DNA from: Candidatus Abyssobacteria bacterium SURF_5
Lineage (GTDB): Bacteria > Abyssobacteria > SURF-5
Assembly: GCA_003598085.1 (NCBI GenBank)
Contig: QZKU01000001.1
Coordinates: forward strand, 1 to 12,316
Direction of reading: 5' to 3'
DNA: 12,316 nt
Part shown: positions 1 to 6,910 of the stretch, in pieces
Position numbering within the stretch: position 1 is the stretch's first letter
Layout of the letters: the number at the start of each line of letters is the position of its first letter
The notes under the pieces: model-generated
What the model saw: only the letters and a program-made list of their open reading frames with translations
The model's database searches: none
What the model was told of the DNA's origin: nothing
Program-made: the position numbers and the translations under genes

Positions 1-1
1 A

Positions 2-85
2 AGCATTTCCAAACGCGCCTTCGGATTCCATGACAACCGATATTTTACTCTTAAAGTCATACAGGCATTCTCAGGCAACAACTAA
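2..85 (+). CDS. Probable ISL3-family transposase, C-terminal end only (5' truncated by window edge)
   Basis: The frame is open from the first bases to TAA at 83-85 and gives 27 residues. The core KRAFGFHDNRYFTLKV resembles the C-terminal pattern of ISL3-family DDE transposases, roughly [KR]-R-x-[AG]-[YF]-G-[YF]-x-D-x-x-[FY]-F-x-L-K-[IV]. That resemblance is from memory of the family, not a search. The stretch is AT-richer than the genes that follow. A likely IS terminal repeat starts directly after the stop, and the gene remnant beyond it begins in mid-protein; both support an insertion sequence. With only 27 residues visible, another small basic C-terminus remains possible. Confidence 0.6.
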   Translation, partial: SISKRAFGFHDNRYFTLKVIQAFSGNN

Positions 86-100
86 ATCGGAGAAGAACCC
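86..100 (-). repeat. Candidate IS terminal inverted repeat (right end)
   Basis: Read inward from the IS end, the bases are GGGTTCTTCTCCGAT, which matches the GG-x-TCTT style of ISL3-family ends. The partner repeat lies outside the window, so this is an inference from one end only. Confidence 0.45.
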
Positions 101-238
101 AAAATGTTAACAAAAAGCGGGTGCGTCGTTCAGAATTCGGGCGGCTCGCTTGAGGTGATGTCGTCTGAACAGGCGGCTGAACGCATTGCCGCCAAGGACC
201 CGGAAACACGGGCGCTCTACGAACGGCGTGAACACTAA
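101..238 (+). pseudogene. C-terminal remnant of a second QueG-like Fe-S reductase, truncated by the IS
   Basis: The frame 101-238 reads KML... to TAA. From the Met, its 44 residues align without gaps to residues 305-348 of the intact Fe-S protein at 253-1299, with 22 identities. Conserved blocks are SGC-x-VQN and DxETRALYE at the very end. Upstream in this frame there is a stop at 83-85 and no Fe-S motif, so the catalytic part is gone. The intact gene follows after 14 bp, so the pair was a tandem duplication in one operon. The 50% identity shows an old duplication and not a recent copy. An ATG at 104 with GGAG at 89-92 (11-nt spacer) could allow translation of a 44-residue peptide, but the GGAG belongs to the IS end, so the signal looks accidental. 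It is best treated as a broken gene. Confidence 0.8.
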
Positions 239-252
239 TTGGAGATTGCGTC

Positions 253-1299
253 ATGTATAGTCTTGAACAGCTTATCATCGACAGAGTGATGGGAGAGGGC
301 GCATGCGCTTACGGTTTCGCAACGACCGAAACGCTTGCGGGCGGGCCGCCGTCGGTCAATCTCGAGTACGTTCTGCCGGGCGCACGGTCAGCCATCAGCT
401 TTGCTATTCCGCTCGACCAGAGCTGCATCCCGCCGTACCTGATGAAGAAGGATCACCTGTCGCAACAGAAGGACAACACCCGGGCAAACAAGATTGCCAG
501 CGGAATTGCGCTCGACCTTGCAAGGTATCTGGAGCAAAAAGGCTTTCCTTCTTATCCGGTGGCATCCAATCAGGTTTACCGGCAGGACACGCCTCGCGGG
601 ATTTTTGATTTGAAACCGGACGTCTCGCTCAGATACCTCGCAGTGCGATCCGGCGTGTCCCACATGAGTCTCTCGGGCAACGCCATAACGAAAAACGAGG
701 GCGCGGCCATCATTCTCGGCGGCGTCGTCACGACCGCTGAACTGCATCCGACCGCCCCGCTTCCGCAGGAGGAAAACTACTGCGACGGCTGCCGCCTCTG
801 CATGGCGGCCTGTCTCTCGGGCCTGATGGACCCGGAGGAAGAGGAAATAATAACGCTTGGAGGCGTCTCCTTCACTTATGCCAAGCGTCGCGAGTATAAT
901 CGATGTGGATACGTCTGTGGCGGGTTCACCGGTCTTCACCCCTCCGGCACATGGTCCACATGGTCGCCCGGCCGGTTCCCGATTCCGGAACGAGATGAAG
1001 ACTTCGGGCCGGCAGTCATGCAGCATCTCGACATTCACACCCGCAGGCCGGCGATGGATGGTGCGCGAATTCATCCGTTGATAGAAGGCAAATTCAGCAT
1101 GACGTGCGGAATGTGCCAATTAGTGTGTGCGCCCGACAAGGAGGAGCGCAAGAAGCGATACAAGATGCTGGCGGAGAGCGGCTGTGCCGTCCAAAATCCC
1201 GATGGCTTGATCGAGGCGGTGCCGCCGGCAGAAGCGTGCAGGCGCTTGGCCGCAATGGATTCCGAAACCAGAGCGTTGTATGAGGAAGTTCAGGGTTAG
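253..1299 (+). CDS. QueG-like (COG1600-type) double [4Fe-4S] cluster protein, probable reductase
   Basis: The 348-residue product has a first cluster motif CxxCxxCxxxC (Cys177, 180, 183, 187) and a second CxxCxxxC (Cys285, 288, 292), spaced as in epoxyqueuosine reductase QueG and reductive-dehalogenase Fe-S domains. It lacks the proline after the last Cys of each motif, and it has an extra conserved-looking block around Cys218 and Cys222 (CGYVCGGFTGLH, then WSTWSPGR). I therefore would not call it QueG; it is a QueG-like subfamily of unknown substrate. No Tat signal or membrane segment is visible, so it should be cytoplasmic. ATG 253 has GGAG at 241-244 (8-nt spacer). It is followed after 12 bp by the NMO-like gene and preceded by a broken paralogue. 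In context it may pass electrons to a flavoenzyme or reduce an acyl-CoA intermediate; this is inference. Confidence 0.85.
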   Translation: MYSLEQLIIDRVMGEGACAYGFATTETLAGGPPSVNLEYVLPGARSAISFAIPLDQSCIPPYLMKKDHLSQQKDNTRANKIASGIALDLARYLEQKGFPSYPVASNQVYRQDTPRGIFDLKPDVSLRYLAVRSGVSHMSLSGNAITKNEGAAIILGGVVTTAELHPTAPLPQEENYCDGCRLCMAACLSGLMDPEEEEIITLGGVSFTYAKRREYNRCGYVCGGFTGLHPSGTWSTWSPGRFPIPERDEDFGPAVMQHLDIHTRRPAMDGARIHPLIEGKFSMTCGMCQLVCAPDKEERKKRYKMLAESGCAVQNPDGLIEAVPPAEACRRLAAMDSETRALYEEVQG

Positions 1300-1300
1300 G

Positions 1301-1305
1301 GGAGG
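1301..1305 (+). promoter_or_regulatory. Ribosome binding site deciding the ATG 1312 start
   Basis: GGAGG lies 6 nt before ATG 1312. A TTG at 1306 touches this site with no spacer, so ATG 1312 is the credible start. Confidence 0.8.
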
Positions 1306-1311
1306 TTGGAG

Positions 1312-2205
1312 ATGCCGCGCTTACTGGAGATTCTGGGCAGCAAGTATCCCATCATTCAAGGCCCAATCGGTGAGTTGAACGACCCGAAAATGGTGGCTGC
1401 CGTCTGCAAGGCGGGCGGCTTCGGAATGCTCGCACTGGGGTTTGTCACGGACCTGGAAAACGTCAGGGAGATGGTCGCCGGGGTAAAGAGCCTGACCGAT
1501 AAACCATTTGGCGCAAATCTGATGCTCGCCATGAATCCGAACAACGAGGCTATCCTCGAGGTTCTGGCCGAAACGGGCGTAAAAACCGTAACAACCTCCG
1601 CCGGCTCGCCGAAAAATATTTATCCAAAGATCAAGGAACTGGGGTTGAACTACCTTCACGTCACGCTTGCAGCTGCGCTCGCAAAAAAAGCGGCCGACGC
1701 GGGCGCGGCCGCGGTAATTGTTTCCGGGAGCGAGTCCGGCGGTTTGCGCACCACCGGCCCCGAATCCACTAATCTGATCCTCATCCCGTTGGTGTGCGAC
1801 ATGGTGAGCATTCCCGTGGTCGCCGCCGGAGGAATCGCCGACCGTCGAGGATACCGAGCCGCAATGGCACTCGGCGCTCAGGGTGTACAAATCGGCACCG
1901 CATTCCTGGCCTCCGAGGAAAGCCCGGCCCCGCGCGCGTGGAAGGAAGCAATCGTTGCCTGCGGAGACACGGCGACGACGCTGTTGCCGATGGGGCGTAT
2001 GGCCATGCGCACTATCATCAATCCGAAGCTGGGCGAATTGATTGCCTCCGGCGCAGACCTCAGCCAGGAGTATAATATGCTGAATGCCGGCGAAGCGTGG
2101 CGGACGGGCAACTTCGACCTCTTTCCGGCTGGAGCGGGACAGGTAAGCGCATTGATAAATAAGATTAAGCCCGTCAAGGACATTATTGAAGAGATGGTTT
2201 CCTGA
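1312..2205 (+). CDS. Nitronate monooxygenase / FabK-like FMN-dependent TIM-barrel protein, catalytic His replaced
   Basis: The 297-residue product has the NPD/FabK fold signatures: N-terminal YPIIQGPIGELNDPKM, AGGFGML (35-41), the FMN-phosphate loops VVAAGGIAD (169-177) and GAQGVQIGTAFLAS (188-201), and a C-terminal GQVSALI. Nitronate monooxygenases and FabK have a catalytic His in E-x-GGH. Here the motif is SGSESGGLRTTG, with Leu145 at that place. Classical nitronate oxidation is therefore doubtful, and an acyl-CoA or enoyl reduction/oxidation role fits the neighbours better. The start is set by GGAGG at 1301-1305. It sits 12 bp after the Fe-S gene and 39 bp before the crotonase, so it is almost surely in one operon with them. 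Family assignment is firm; the reaction is unknown. Confidence 0.85.
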   Translation: MPRLLEILGSKYPIIQGPIGELNDPKMVAAVCKAGGFGMLALGFVTDLENVREMVAGVKSLTDKPFGANLMLAMNPNNEAILEVLAETGVKTVTTSAGSPKNIYPKIKELGLNYLHVTLAAALAKKAADAGAAAVIVSGSESGGLRTTGPESTNLILIPLVCDMVSIPVVAAGGIADRRGYRAAMALGAQGVQIGTAFLASEESPAPRAWKEAIVACGDTATTLLPMGRMAMRTIINPKLGELIASGADLSQEYNMLNAGEAWRTGNFDLFPAGAGQVSALINKIKPVKDIIEEMVS

Positions 2206-2244
2206 AGCCAGGCATGGAAACGCGAAGAGAGCGGAGGATGAGGA

Positions 2245-2940
2245 ATGGCGAAATTCGAATACGAGATGGACGAGCATGTGGCCGTGCTGACAATGAACAG
2301 CGGGGAGAACCGGTTTAATTTCCCCTTCTTCAAAGGTTTCTCGGAAATACTAGACACCATTGAGCATGATACCGCTGCCGATGTTCTTGTCGTCAAATCC
2401 GCGCATGAAAAGATTTGGTCGAACGGCATCGATTTGGACTGGCTCGGGCCCGCAATCGCGGAGGAAGGCCCGCAAATTCGCGACAAGTTCCTGGTCGAGA
2501 TGTATGGCTTCCTGAGACGCCTGCTGACGTATCCCATGATTACGATCGCGGCCATCAACGGTCACGCCTTTGCCGGCGGCGCCTTTCTGTCCTTCACTCA
2601 TGATTTTCGTTTCATGCGGTCGGACAGAGGCTGGATCTGCCTTCCTGAAGTAGACATCAACATTCCGCTCGGACCCGTTTTCACCGCCATCTCGAAACGG
2701 GCACTCCCCATGTACAAGTTCGAGGAAATGCAATACACCGCCAAGCGATTGACTGCTCAGGAATGCGAACAACATCACATTGTAATGAAGGCGTGCCCTC
2801 TCAACGATCTGATGAACGAGGTCCTTGCATTCGCGAACCCGCTAAAGAAGAGCAGGGAGATGATCGGGCAAATGAAACTCGATACGCACAAGGAGCTCTT
2901 GGCGGTTATCGATGACACTATCTCGTCACTGTCCAAATAG
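2245..2940 (+). CDS. Crotonase-family protein, Delta3-Delta2-enoyl-CoA isomerase-like
   Basis: The 231-residue product is short for the family (usually about 250-290). The oxyanion-hole segments are WSNGIDL (58-64) and INGHAFAGGAF (104-114). Of the two hydratase glutamates, the first (GGG-x-E in enoyl-CoA hydratase) is Phe114, and the second is kept as Glu135 in CLPEVDI. One-Glu crotonases of this type, including the eukaryotic ECI/PMI group with similar HDxRxMRxDRGxxxxxE text, move double bonds and do not hydrate them. A Delta3-to-Delta2 isomerase is therefore the best guess. ATG 2245 has GGAGGA at 2233-2238 (6-nt spacer). It is the last gene of the first putative transcript; a 224-bp gap with a promoter follows. 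Confidence 0.8.
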   Translation: MAKFEYEMDEHVAVLTMNSGENRFNFPFFKGFSEILDTIEHDTAADVLVVKSAHEKIWSNGIDLDWLGPAIAEEGPQIRDKFLVEMYGFLRRLLTYPMITIAAINGHAFAGGAFLSFTHDFRFMRSDRGWICLPEVDINIPLGPVFTAISKRALPMYKFEEMQYTAKRLTAQECEQHHIVMKACPLNDLMNEVLAFANPLKKSREMIGQMKLDTHKELLAVIDDTISSLSK

Positions 2941-2996
2941 CCCGTACCATCGCAGGAATCGCTTTTTGAAAGGTGCCAAGATGCCTCTTGTAAGCG

Positions 2997-3025
2997 TTGA
3001 GCATTTTGTCCGTACGGGATATAAT
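2997..3025 (+). promoter_or_regulatory. Sigma70-like promoter for the thiolase gene and downstream genes
   Basis: -35 TTGAGC (2997-3002), 17-bp spacer, -10 TATAAT (3020-3025), with a start expected near 3032 and a leader of about 130 nt before ATG 3165. The spacer contains the palindrome CGTACG (3011-3016). A 7-bp arm GTACGGG (3012-3018) is repeated inverted at 2941-2947, and CGTAC recurs at 3077-3081, so an operator is possible but unproven. This is the only large gap in the cluster (2941-3164) and holds no gene that I support. Confidence 0.6.
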
Positions 3026-3164
3026 CAAGGTCGTGCCACCGCCTGCGGATTAGTTGCGGGCTGATCCTTAATAGTTCGTACCGGAGCATTCGGCGCGCAG
3101 CGCTGTCTTAATCTCCGCAATCTCTCAGTAGTGCCGCATCGGACAGGAAAAGGAGCGAAAAGAA

Positions 3165-4415
3165 ATGGGTGACGATGTTTACATCATCGGAGTAGGAATG
3201 ATCAAGTTCGGAAAACATTACGAGAAGAGCGTCAAACAGATGACAGGAGAGTCGCTCGAACTCGTATTGAAGGATTGCGGTTTGACCCGCAAGGATATCG
3301 AAGCCGCCTGGTTCTCGAATACCGGCTGGGGCATGTACTCCTTTCAACATTCGATCCGCGGCCAGGTCGCCCTGAGCGCAAATGGGTTCGATAGTGTTCC
3401 CATCACCAACGTGGAAAATGCATGCGCCAGCGGAAGCACCGCCCTGCACGGCGCCTGGACGGCGATAAAAGCGGGCCTCTATGATTGTGTTCTGGCCATC
3501 GGGACCGAAAAAATGTACGACGAGGACCGTGTCAAGGTAATGCGTGGTTTCATGGCGGGGACCGACGTCGAAGAGATGATGCAGCGGATGGCAAAATTTG
3601 CGGAAGAGGAGCAGGCGCGAAAAGAGAAAGAGGCCAGGGAGAAAGGCGCTGAGGTTGTTGCCGAGAAGCCGGGCGGACACTCCGTCTTCATGGATTTTTA
3701 CGCAATGGGCGCACGCATGCATATGCAGAGATACGGTTCAACGCAGCGGCAGTTGGCCGTTATAGCGGCCAAAGCGCACAATAATTCGACCCTCAATCCG
3801 CTGGCCCAGTACACGTTTCCGCAGACGGTCGAGCAAGTGCTGGCGGACCGCGAAGTGGCCTATCCACTGACCCGCGCTATGTGTGCGCCGATCGGCGACG
3901 GCTCGGCTGCCGCCATTATCTGCAGCGAACGATTCTTCAAGAAACATCCTTCGGATCGGGCGGTCAGAATACGGGCGTCCGTGCTCAAATCCGGGAGACG
4001 CACCGGCGAGAACGATATCAGCCAGCGCGCCGCCGCCGTGGCTTACAAGATAACGGGGGTCGGTCCGGAGGATATTGACGTGATTGAGGTTCATGATGCG
4101 ACCGCATTCGGAGAAATCCATCAGATGGAAGCCCTCGGTTTCTGCCCGGAAGGTGAAGGCGGCATTTTCGCCGAGAGCGGCGCGACCGCGCTCGACGGCA
4201 AGATTCCGGTCAATCCGAGTGGCGGCCTGATCTCGCGCGGGCATCCCATTGGAGCATCCGGTCTGGCACAGACGCACGAACTGGTCACGCAGCTGCGCGG
4301 CGAGGCCGGAAAGCGGCAGATCAAAAAACACCGCATCGCAATGGCTGAAAACGGAGGCGGCACGCTTGGCAACGGAGAGGCCGCAATGACTATCCACATT
4401 TTTGAGAAGGTATAG
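3165..4415 (+). CDS. Thiolase-superfamily protein (SCP2-thiolase-like), lacking the acid/base cysteine
   Basis: The 416-residue product has the nucleophile Cys87 in NVENACASGSTAL, an SCP2-type EVHDAT motif (His310) and a GHPIGASG histidine (His360). Thiolases need a second Cys, either in the HDCF loop (SCP2 type) or in a C-terminal CxG. Here these read HDAT (Ala312) and ENGGG (395-399), so both are missing. The protein may thus be a thiolase variant, a Claisen/aldol-type lyase or a subunit needing a partner. Many bacterial relatives pair with a DUF35 Zn/OB-fold protein; none is encoded nearby. An E/K/R-rich insert at about 136-168, probably a long charged helix, sits in the lid region and is unusual. 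AAGGAG ending at 3155 precedes ATG 3165 by 9 nt. It is the first gene of the second putative transcript. Confidence 0.85.
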   Translation: MGDDVYIIGVGMIKFGKHYEKSVKQMTGESLELVLKDCGLTRKDIEAAWFSNTGWGMYSFQHSIRGQVALSANGFDSVPITNVENACASGSTALHGAWTAIKAGLYDCVLAIGTEKMYDEDRVKVMRGFMAGTDVEEMMQRMAKFAEEEQARKEKEAREKGAEVVAEKPGGHSVFMDFYAMGARMHMQRYGSTQRQLAVIAAKAHNNSTLNPLAQYTFPQTVEQVLADREVAYPLTRAMCAPIGDGSAAAIICSERFFKKHPSDRAVRIRASVLKSGRRTGENDISQRAAAVAYKITGVGPEDIDVIEVHDATAFGEIHQMEALGFCPEGEGGIFAESGATALDGKIPVNPSGGLISRGHPIGASGLAQTHELVTQLRGEAGKRQIKKHRIAMAENGGGTLGNGEAAMTIHIFEKV

Positions 4416-4483
4416 TTGTCGAAAAAGCCCCGACGATTTCTGATTTGACGTGTAGTGGGGAGTTTATTTTGCAATTCAAGCGC

Positions 4484-4490
4484 AGGAGGT
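4484..4490 (+). promoter_or_regulatory. Ribosome binding site supporting a TTG start
   Basis: AGGAGGT, a near-perfect Shine-Dalgarno site, lies 7 nt before TTG 4498 and fixes this non-ATG start. Confidence 0.85.
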
Positions 4491-4497
4491 ATCCGAT

Positions 4498-6432
4498 TTG
4501 GGCACGTTGAAGCATCTGTTATCACCGATCCGGATCAGGAAACTGGAACTCTTGAATCGGGCCGTCATGCCGCCGATGGGAACCAACCTGGGCGACGACG
4601 ACGGCATGGTCGGCGACGCGCTTCTGGCGTATATCGGACGGCAGGCCCGCAGCGGCGCGGCCCTGATCATTTCGGAAATCACCTGTGTCCACCCCAGCGG
4701 CATGGTCAGTCCGAACCATCTCGGAGCGTATGATGACCGCTTCATTACCGGACTGAAAAAATATGCCGCCGCAATCCATGAGGCCTGCGGCAAGGCTGCA
4801 ATGCAGCTCCACCATGCCGGCCGTGAGAGCTTTTTCCAACTGATGCAGGGAGAGGCGATTGGACCGTCGGCAATCCCGAGCGTGGTCTATCGGCAGGCGC
4901 CGCGCGAGATGACGCTGGCCGAGATTCAGGAGATAATCCACGCTTTTGGACGGGCCGCGTTGCGCGCTCGTGAGGCCGGTTTCGATGCCGTCGAGGTGCA
5001 CGGTGCGCACGGTTATCTGCTGACCCAGTTTCTGTCCGCACTCTCGAATCAGCGCCAGGACGAATATGGCGGCTCTCTGGTTAACCGGGCGAAATTCATT
5101 ATTGAGGTCTTGCGAGCCGTTCGACAAAATGTGGGCGATGATTTTCCCATTTCGCTTCGAATTTCCGCAGAGGAATGTATAAAAGATGGGTATACCGTCG
5201 AGGATATTCAGCAAATTTTACCCGAACTGGTGTCCGCCGGCGCGGATATTATTCATGCATCGCTCGGGACACACGGAACACCCGCCGGCATCACGAGCGC
5301 TCCGGCCGAGTACGAGCCCGGCTTCAACGCCTGGCGCGCCAAAAAAATCAAAGATGCAGTGAAAGTCCCCGTCATTGCGGTCGGCCGATTCACCGATCCC
5401 GCGCTTGCCGATGAAGTCATCGCGCGCGGGGACGCCGACTTGATCGCGTTCGGACGCCAGCAGTTGGCCGACCCTGACTTTTTGAAGAAGGCAAGGGAAG
5501 GACGCTCGAAGGAGATTCGCATATGCATCGCCTGCAACCAGGGCTGTATCGAGCGCCTCATGCTCGAGCCCGGCTCCTCTGTCCGCTGCGCGATCAATCC
5601 GGAAACGGGCCAGGAGCTCGCGTATCCAAAAAAGCCTGCGGAAACCAGCAGGAAAGTCTGGGTTGCCGGATCGGGGCCCGCGGGCCTGACCGCCGCCTAC
5701 GAGGCCGCGCGACTCGGTCACGAGGTGACGCTTTTCGAAAAAGAGGCAAGGCCCGGCGGACAGATATATTTTGCATCGAAGGCGCCGCACAAAGAGTGTT
5801 ACGAAAACTGGATTCACTGGCTGTGCGGACAGGTTGAGACGGCGGGAGTCACTACAAAATTGAATGCCCTCCTTACGCCGGATATGGTGAAAAGTGGACG
5901 GCCGGATATCGTCATTCTTGCTGCAGGCGCCGAGATAATCATTCCAACTATCCCGGGTGTCGAGCTCCCGCACGTGTGCAATGCGCTTCAAATCCTTGCG
6001 GGCGAGGTCGCGCCGAAAGAAACCGTTGTCGTTGTCGGCGGTGGGATGATCGGGATGGAGACGGCCGACTTTCTGATCGCGAGGGGGAGCAGGGTGACGG
6101 TCGTCGAACTGCTGCCGCGCTCGCCGGTCAAGAAGTTCGCCTCACACGGTTACATGCTTCACAAACGCCTGCGTGACGGCGGAGGCCGCTTGCTGCTGGG
6201 AACCAAGGTGGAACGAATCCGCGAGGATGCAGTGATCATCACGAGCGAACGGGGAGAGGAAGTGCTGCCGGCCAGGCAGGTGGTCATTGCAGTCGGCACG
6301 CGTTCTCGCTCCGGATTGAAAGCGCTTCTTGAGGAACACAAAATCCCGCACGTGGTTGTGGGAGACGCGGTACAGCCGCGGCGCATCATCGAAGCGACCG
6401 AAGAGGGCGCGCGGGCAGCCTGGAATATTTGA
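4498..6432 (+). CDS. FadH/BaiCD-like FMN-FAD-[4Fe-4S] NAD(P)H:enoyl(-CoA) oxidoreductase
   Basis: The 644-residue product has the full layout of 2,4-dienoyl-CoA reductase, BaiCD/BaiH and trimethylamine dehydrogenase. The Old-Yellow-Enzyme barrel (about 1-340) contains EVHGAHGYLLTQFLS and YGGS-x-x-NR. The [4Fe-4S] ligands are CxxCxxxC (Cys343, 346, 350) plus Cys364. The FAD motif is GSGPAGL (391-397), and the second nucleotide-binding motif is VVVGGGMIGMETADF (511-525). Tyr173 matches the proton-donor Tyr of E. coli FadH, and His259 may match its active-site His. The enzyme should be cytosolic, take hydride from NAD(P)H through FAD and the cluster to FMN, and reduce a conjugated C=C bond. It lies 82 bp after the thiolase-like gene and 22 bp before the first MaoC gene. 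Substrate choice (fatty acyl-, steroid- or cyclic acyl-CoA) cannot be read from the sequence. Confidence 0.9.
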   Translation: MGTLKHLLSPIRIRKLELLNRAVMPPMGTNLGDDDGMVGDALLAYIGRQARSGAALIISEITCVHPSGMVSPNHLGAYDDRFITGLKKYAAAIHEACGKAAMQLHHAGRESFFQLMQGEAIGPSAIPSVVYRQAPREMTLAEIQEIIHAFGRAALRAREAGFDAVEVHGAHGYLLTQFLSALSNQRQDEYGGSLVNRAKFIIEVLRAVRQNVGDDFPISLRISAEECIKDGYTVEDIQQILPELVSAGADIIHASLGTHGTPAGITSAPAEYEPGFNAWRAKKIKDAVKVPVIAVGRFTDPALADEVIARGDADLIAFGRQQLADPDFLKKAREGRSKEIRICIACNQGCIERLMLEPGSSVRCAINPETGQELAYPKKPAETSRKVWVAGSGPAGLTAAYEAARLGHEVTLFEKEARPGGQIYFASKAPHKECYENWIHWLCGQVETAGVTTKLNALLTPDMVKSGRPDIVILAAGAEIIIPTIPGVELPHVCNALQILAGEVAPKETVVVVGGGMIGMETADFLIARGSRVTVVELLPRSPVKKFASHGYMLHKRLRDGGGRLLLGTKVERIREDAVIITSERGEEVLPARQVVIAVGTRSRSGLKALLEEHKIPHVVVGDAVQPRRIIEATEEGARAAWNI

Positions 6433-6454
6433 TTCACAGGCCGAGGAGGAAAAC

Positions 6455-6892
6455 ATGATCGAGAAATCCGCTATTGGGAAAACAACTCGTACGCATTCGC
6501 TGGAGGTCGAGAAGGGCCACATCCGGCGGTTTGCGGAAGCGATCGGGGACGAGAACCCGTTGTACCGGGATGAAGAATACGCCCGCCGCAGCCGTTACGG
6601 CGGCATCATAGCGCCGCCGACTTTCCCCACTGTTTTCGGATTCGAGGGCGAGAAGGTAATGGAGGGCCTTCAGTTCGACTGCGCGCGCCTGCTGCACGGT
6701 GAACAGGAATACGAGTATTACCAGCCGATAAGGCCCGGTGACACGATGAGCTACAGCACGAAGATCGTGAACGTTGACGAGAAACAGGGCAAGAGCGGCC
6801 CGATGGATATCGTGACCACCGAGATGACCGGCTGCAATCAGAAGAACGAGCGAGTGTTCGTGGCTCGTTCCACCGTGGTAATAAGAAGATAA
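6455..6892 (+). CDS. MaoC-like hot-dog hydratase subunit, HadA/HadC type (FAS1-like dehydratase domain)
   Basis: The 145-residue single hot-dog protein has RRFAEAIGDENPLYRDEEYA, GIIAPPTF and LHGEQEYEYYQPIRPGDTM, typical of the N-terminal MaoC (FAS1_DH) domain and of mycobacterial HadA/HadC. The catalytic His of R-hydratases is Tyr37 here (GDENPLY), so it is probably the substrate-binding partner and not the active subunit. ATG 6455 has GGAGGA at 6445-6450 (4-nt spacer). An upstream in-frame ATG at 6329 lies deep in the reductase gene and is not credible. The next gene supplies the missing dyad and has the same length, so a heterodimer is likely. Confidence 0.85.
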   Translation: MIEKSAIGKTTRTHSLEVEKGHIRRFAEAIGDENPLYRDEEYARRSRYGGIIAPPTFPTVFGFEGEKVMEGLQFDCARLLHGEQEYEYYQPIRPGDTMSYSTKIVNVDEKQGKSGPMDIVTTEMTGCNQKNERVFVARSTVVIRR

Positions 6893-6910
6893 CGCCTCAT
6901 GGCCCTGAAA

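Larger units (their letters stand above)
1..100 (+). mobile_element. Right end of an insertion sequence (ISL3-like), left part outside the window
   Basis: This combines the transposase tail (2-85) with a short non-coding end (86-100) whose reverse complement starts GGGTTCTTCTCCGAT. ISL3-family ends typically start GG-x-TCTT-like, so the element probably ends at base 100. Homology of the next gene remnant to its intact paralogue starts at codon 101-103, exactly at this boundary. ISL3 elements make 8-bp target duplications, so 101-108 (aaaatgtt) should recur left of the element; that side is not visible. Confidence 0.6.

Noticed and set aside
388-1119. Minus-strand ORF of 243 codons opposite the Fe-S protein
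   Set aside because: Antisense to a gene with clear Fe-S motifs; no family resemblance.
1321-2277. Long minus-strand ORF (318 codons) opposite the NMO-like gene
   Set aside because: Fully antisense to a well-recognised gene; composition rich in Arg, His, Cys and Gly, typical of a shadow frame in GC-rich DNA.
2981-3064. A 27-codon ORF in the gap before the thiolase-like gene
   Set aside because: No proper ribosome binding site, no motif, and the predicted promoter lies inside it; chance ORF.
4445-4473. TTGACG (4445-4450) as a promoter before the FadH-like gene
   Set aside because: No acceptable -10 box at 16-18 bp; the gene is more likely transcribed from the promoter at 2997-3025.
6329-6454. 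N-terminal extension of the first MaoC gene from ATG 6329
   Set aside because: It would overlap the reductase gene by about 100 bp, while ATG 6455 has a GGAGGA site and gives the normal family length.
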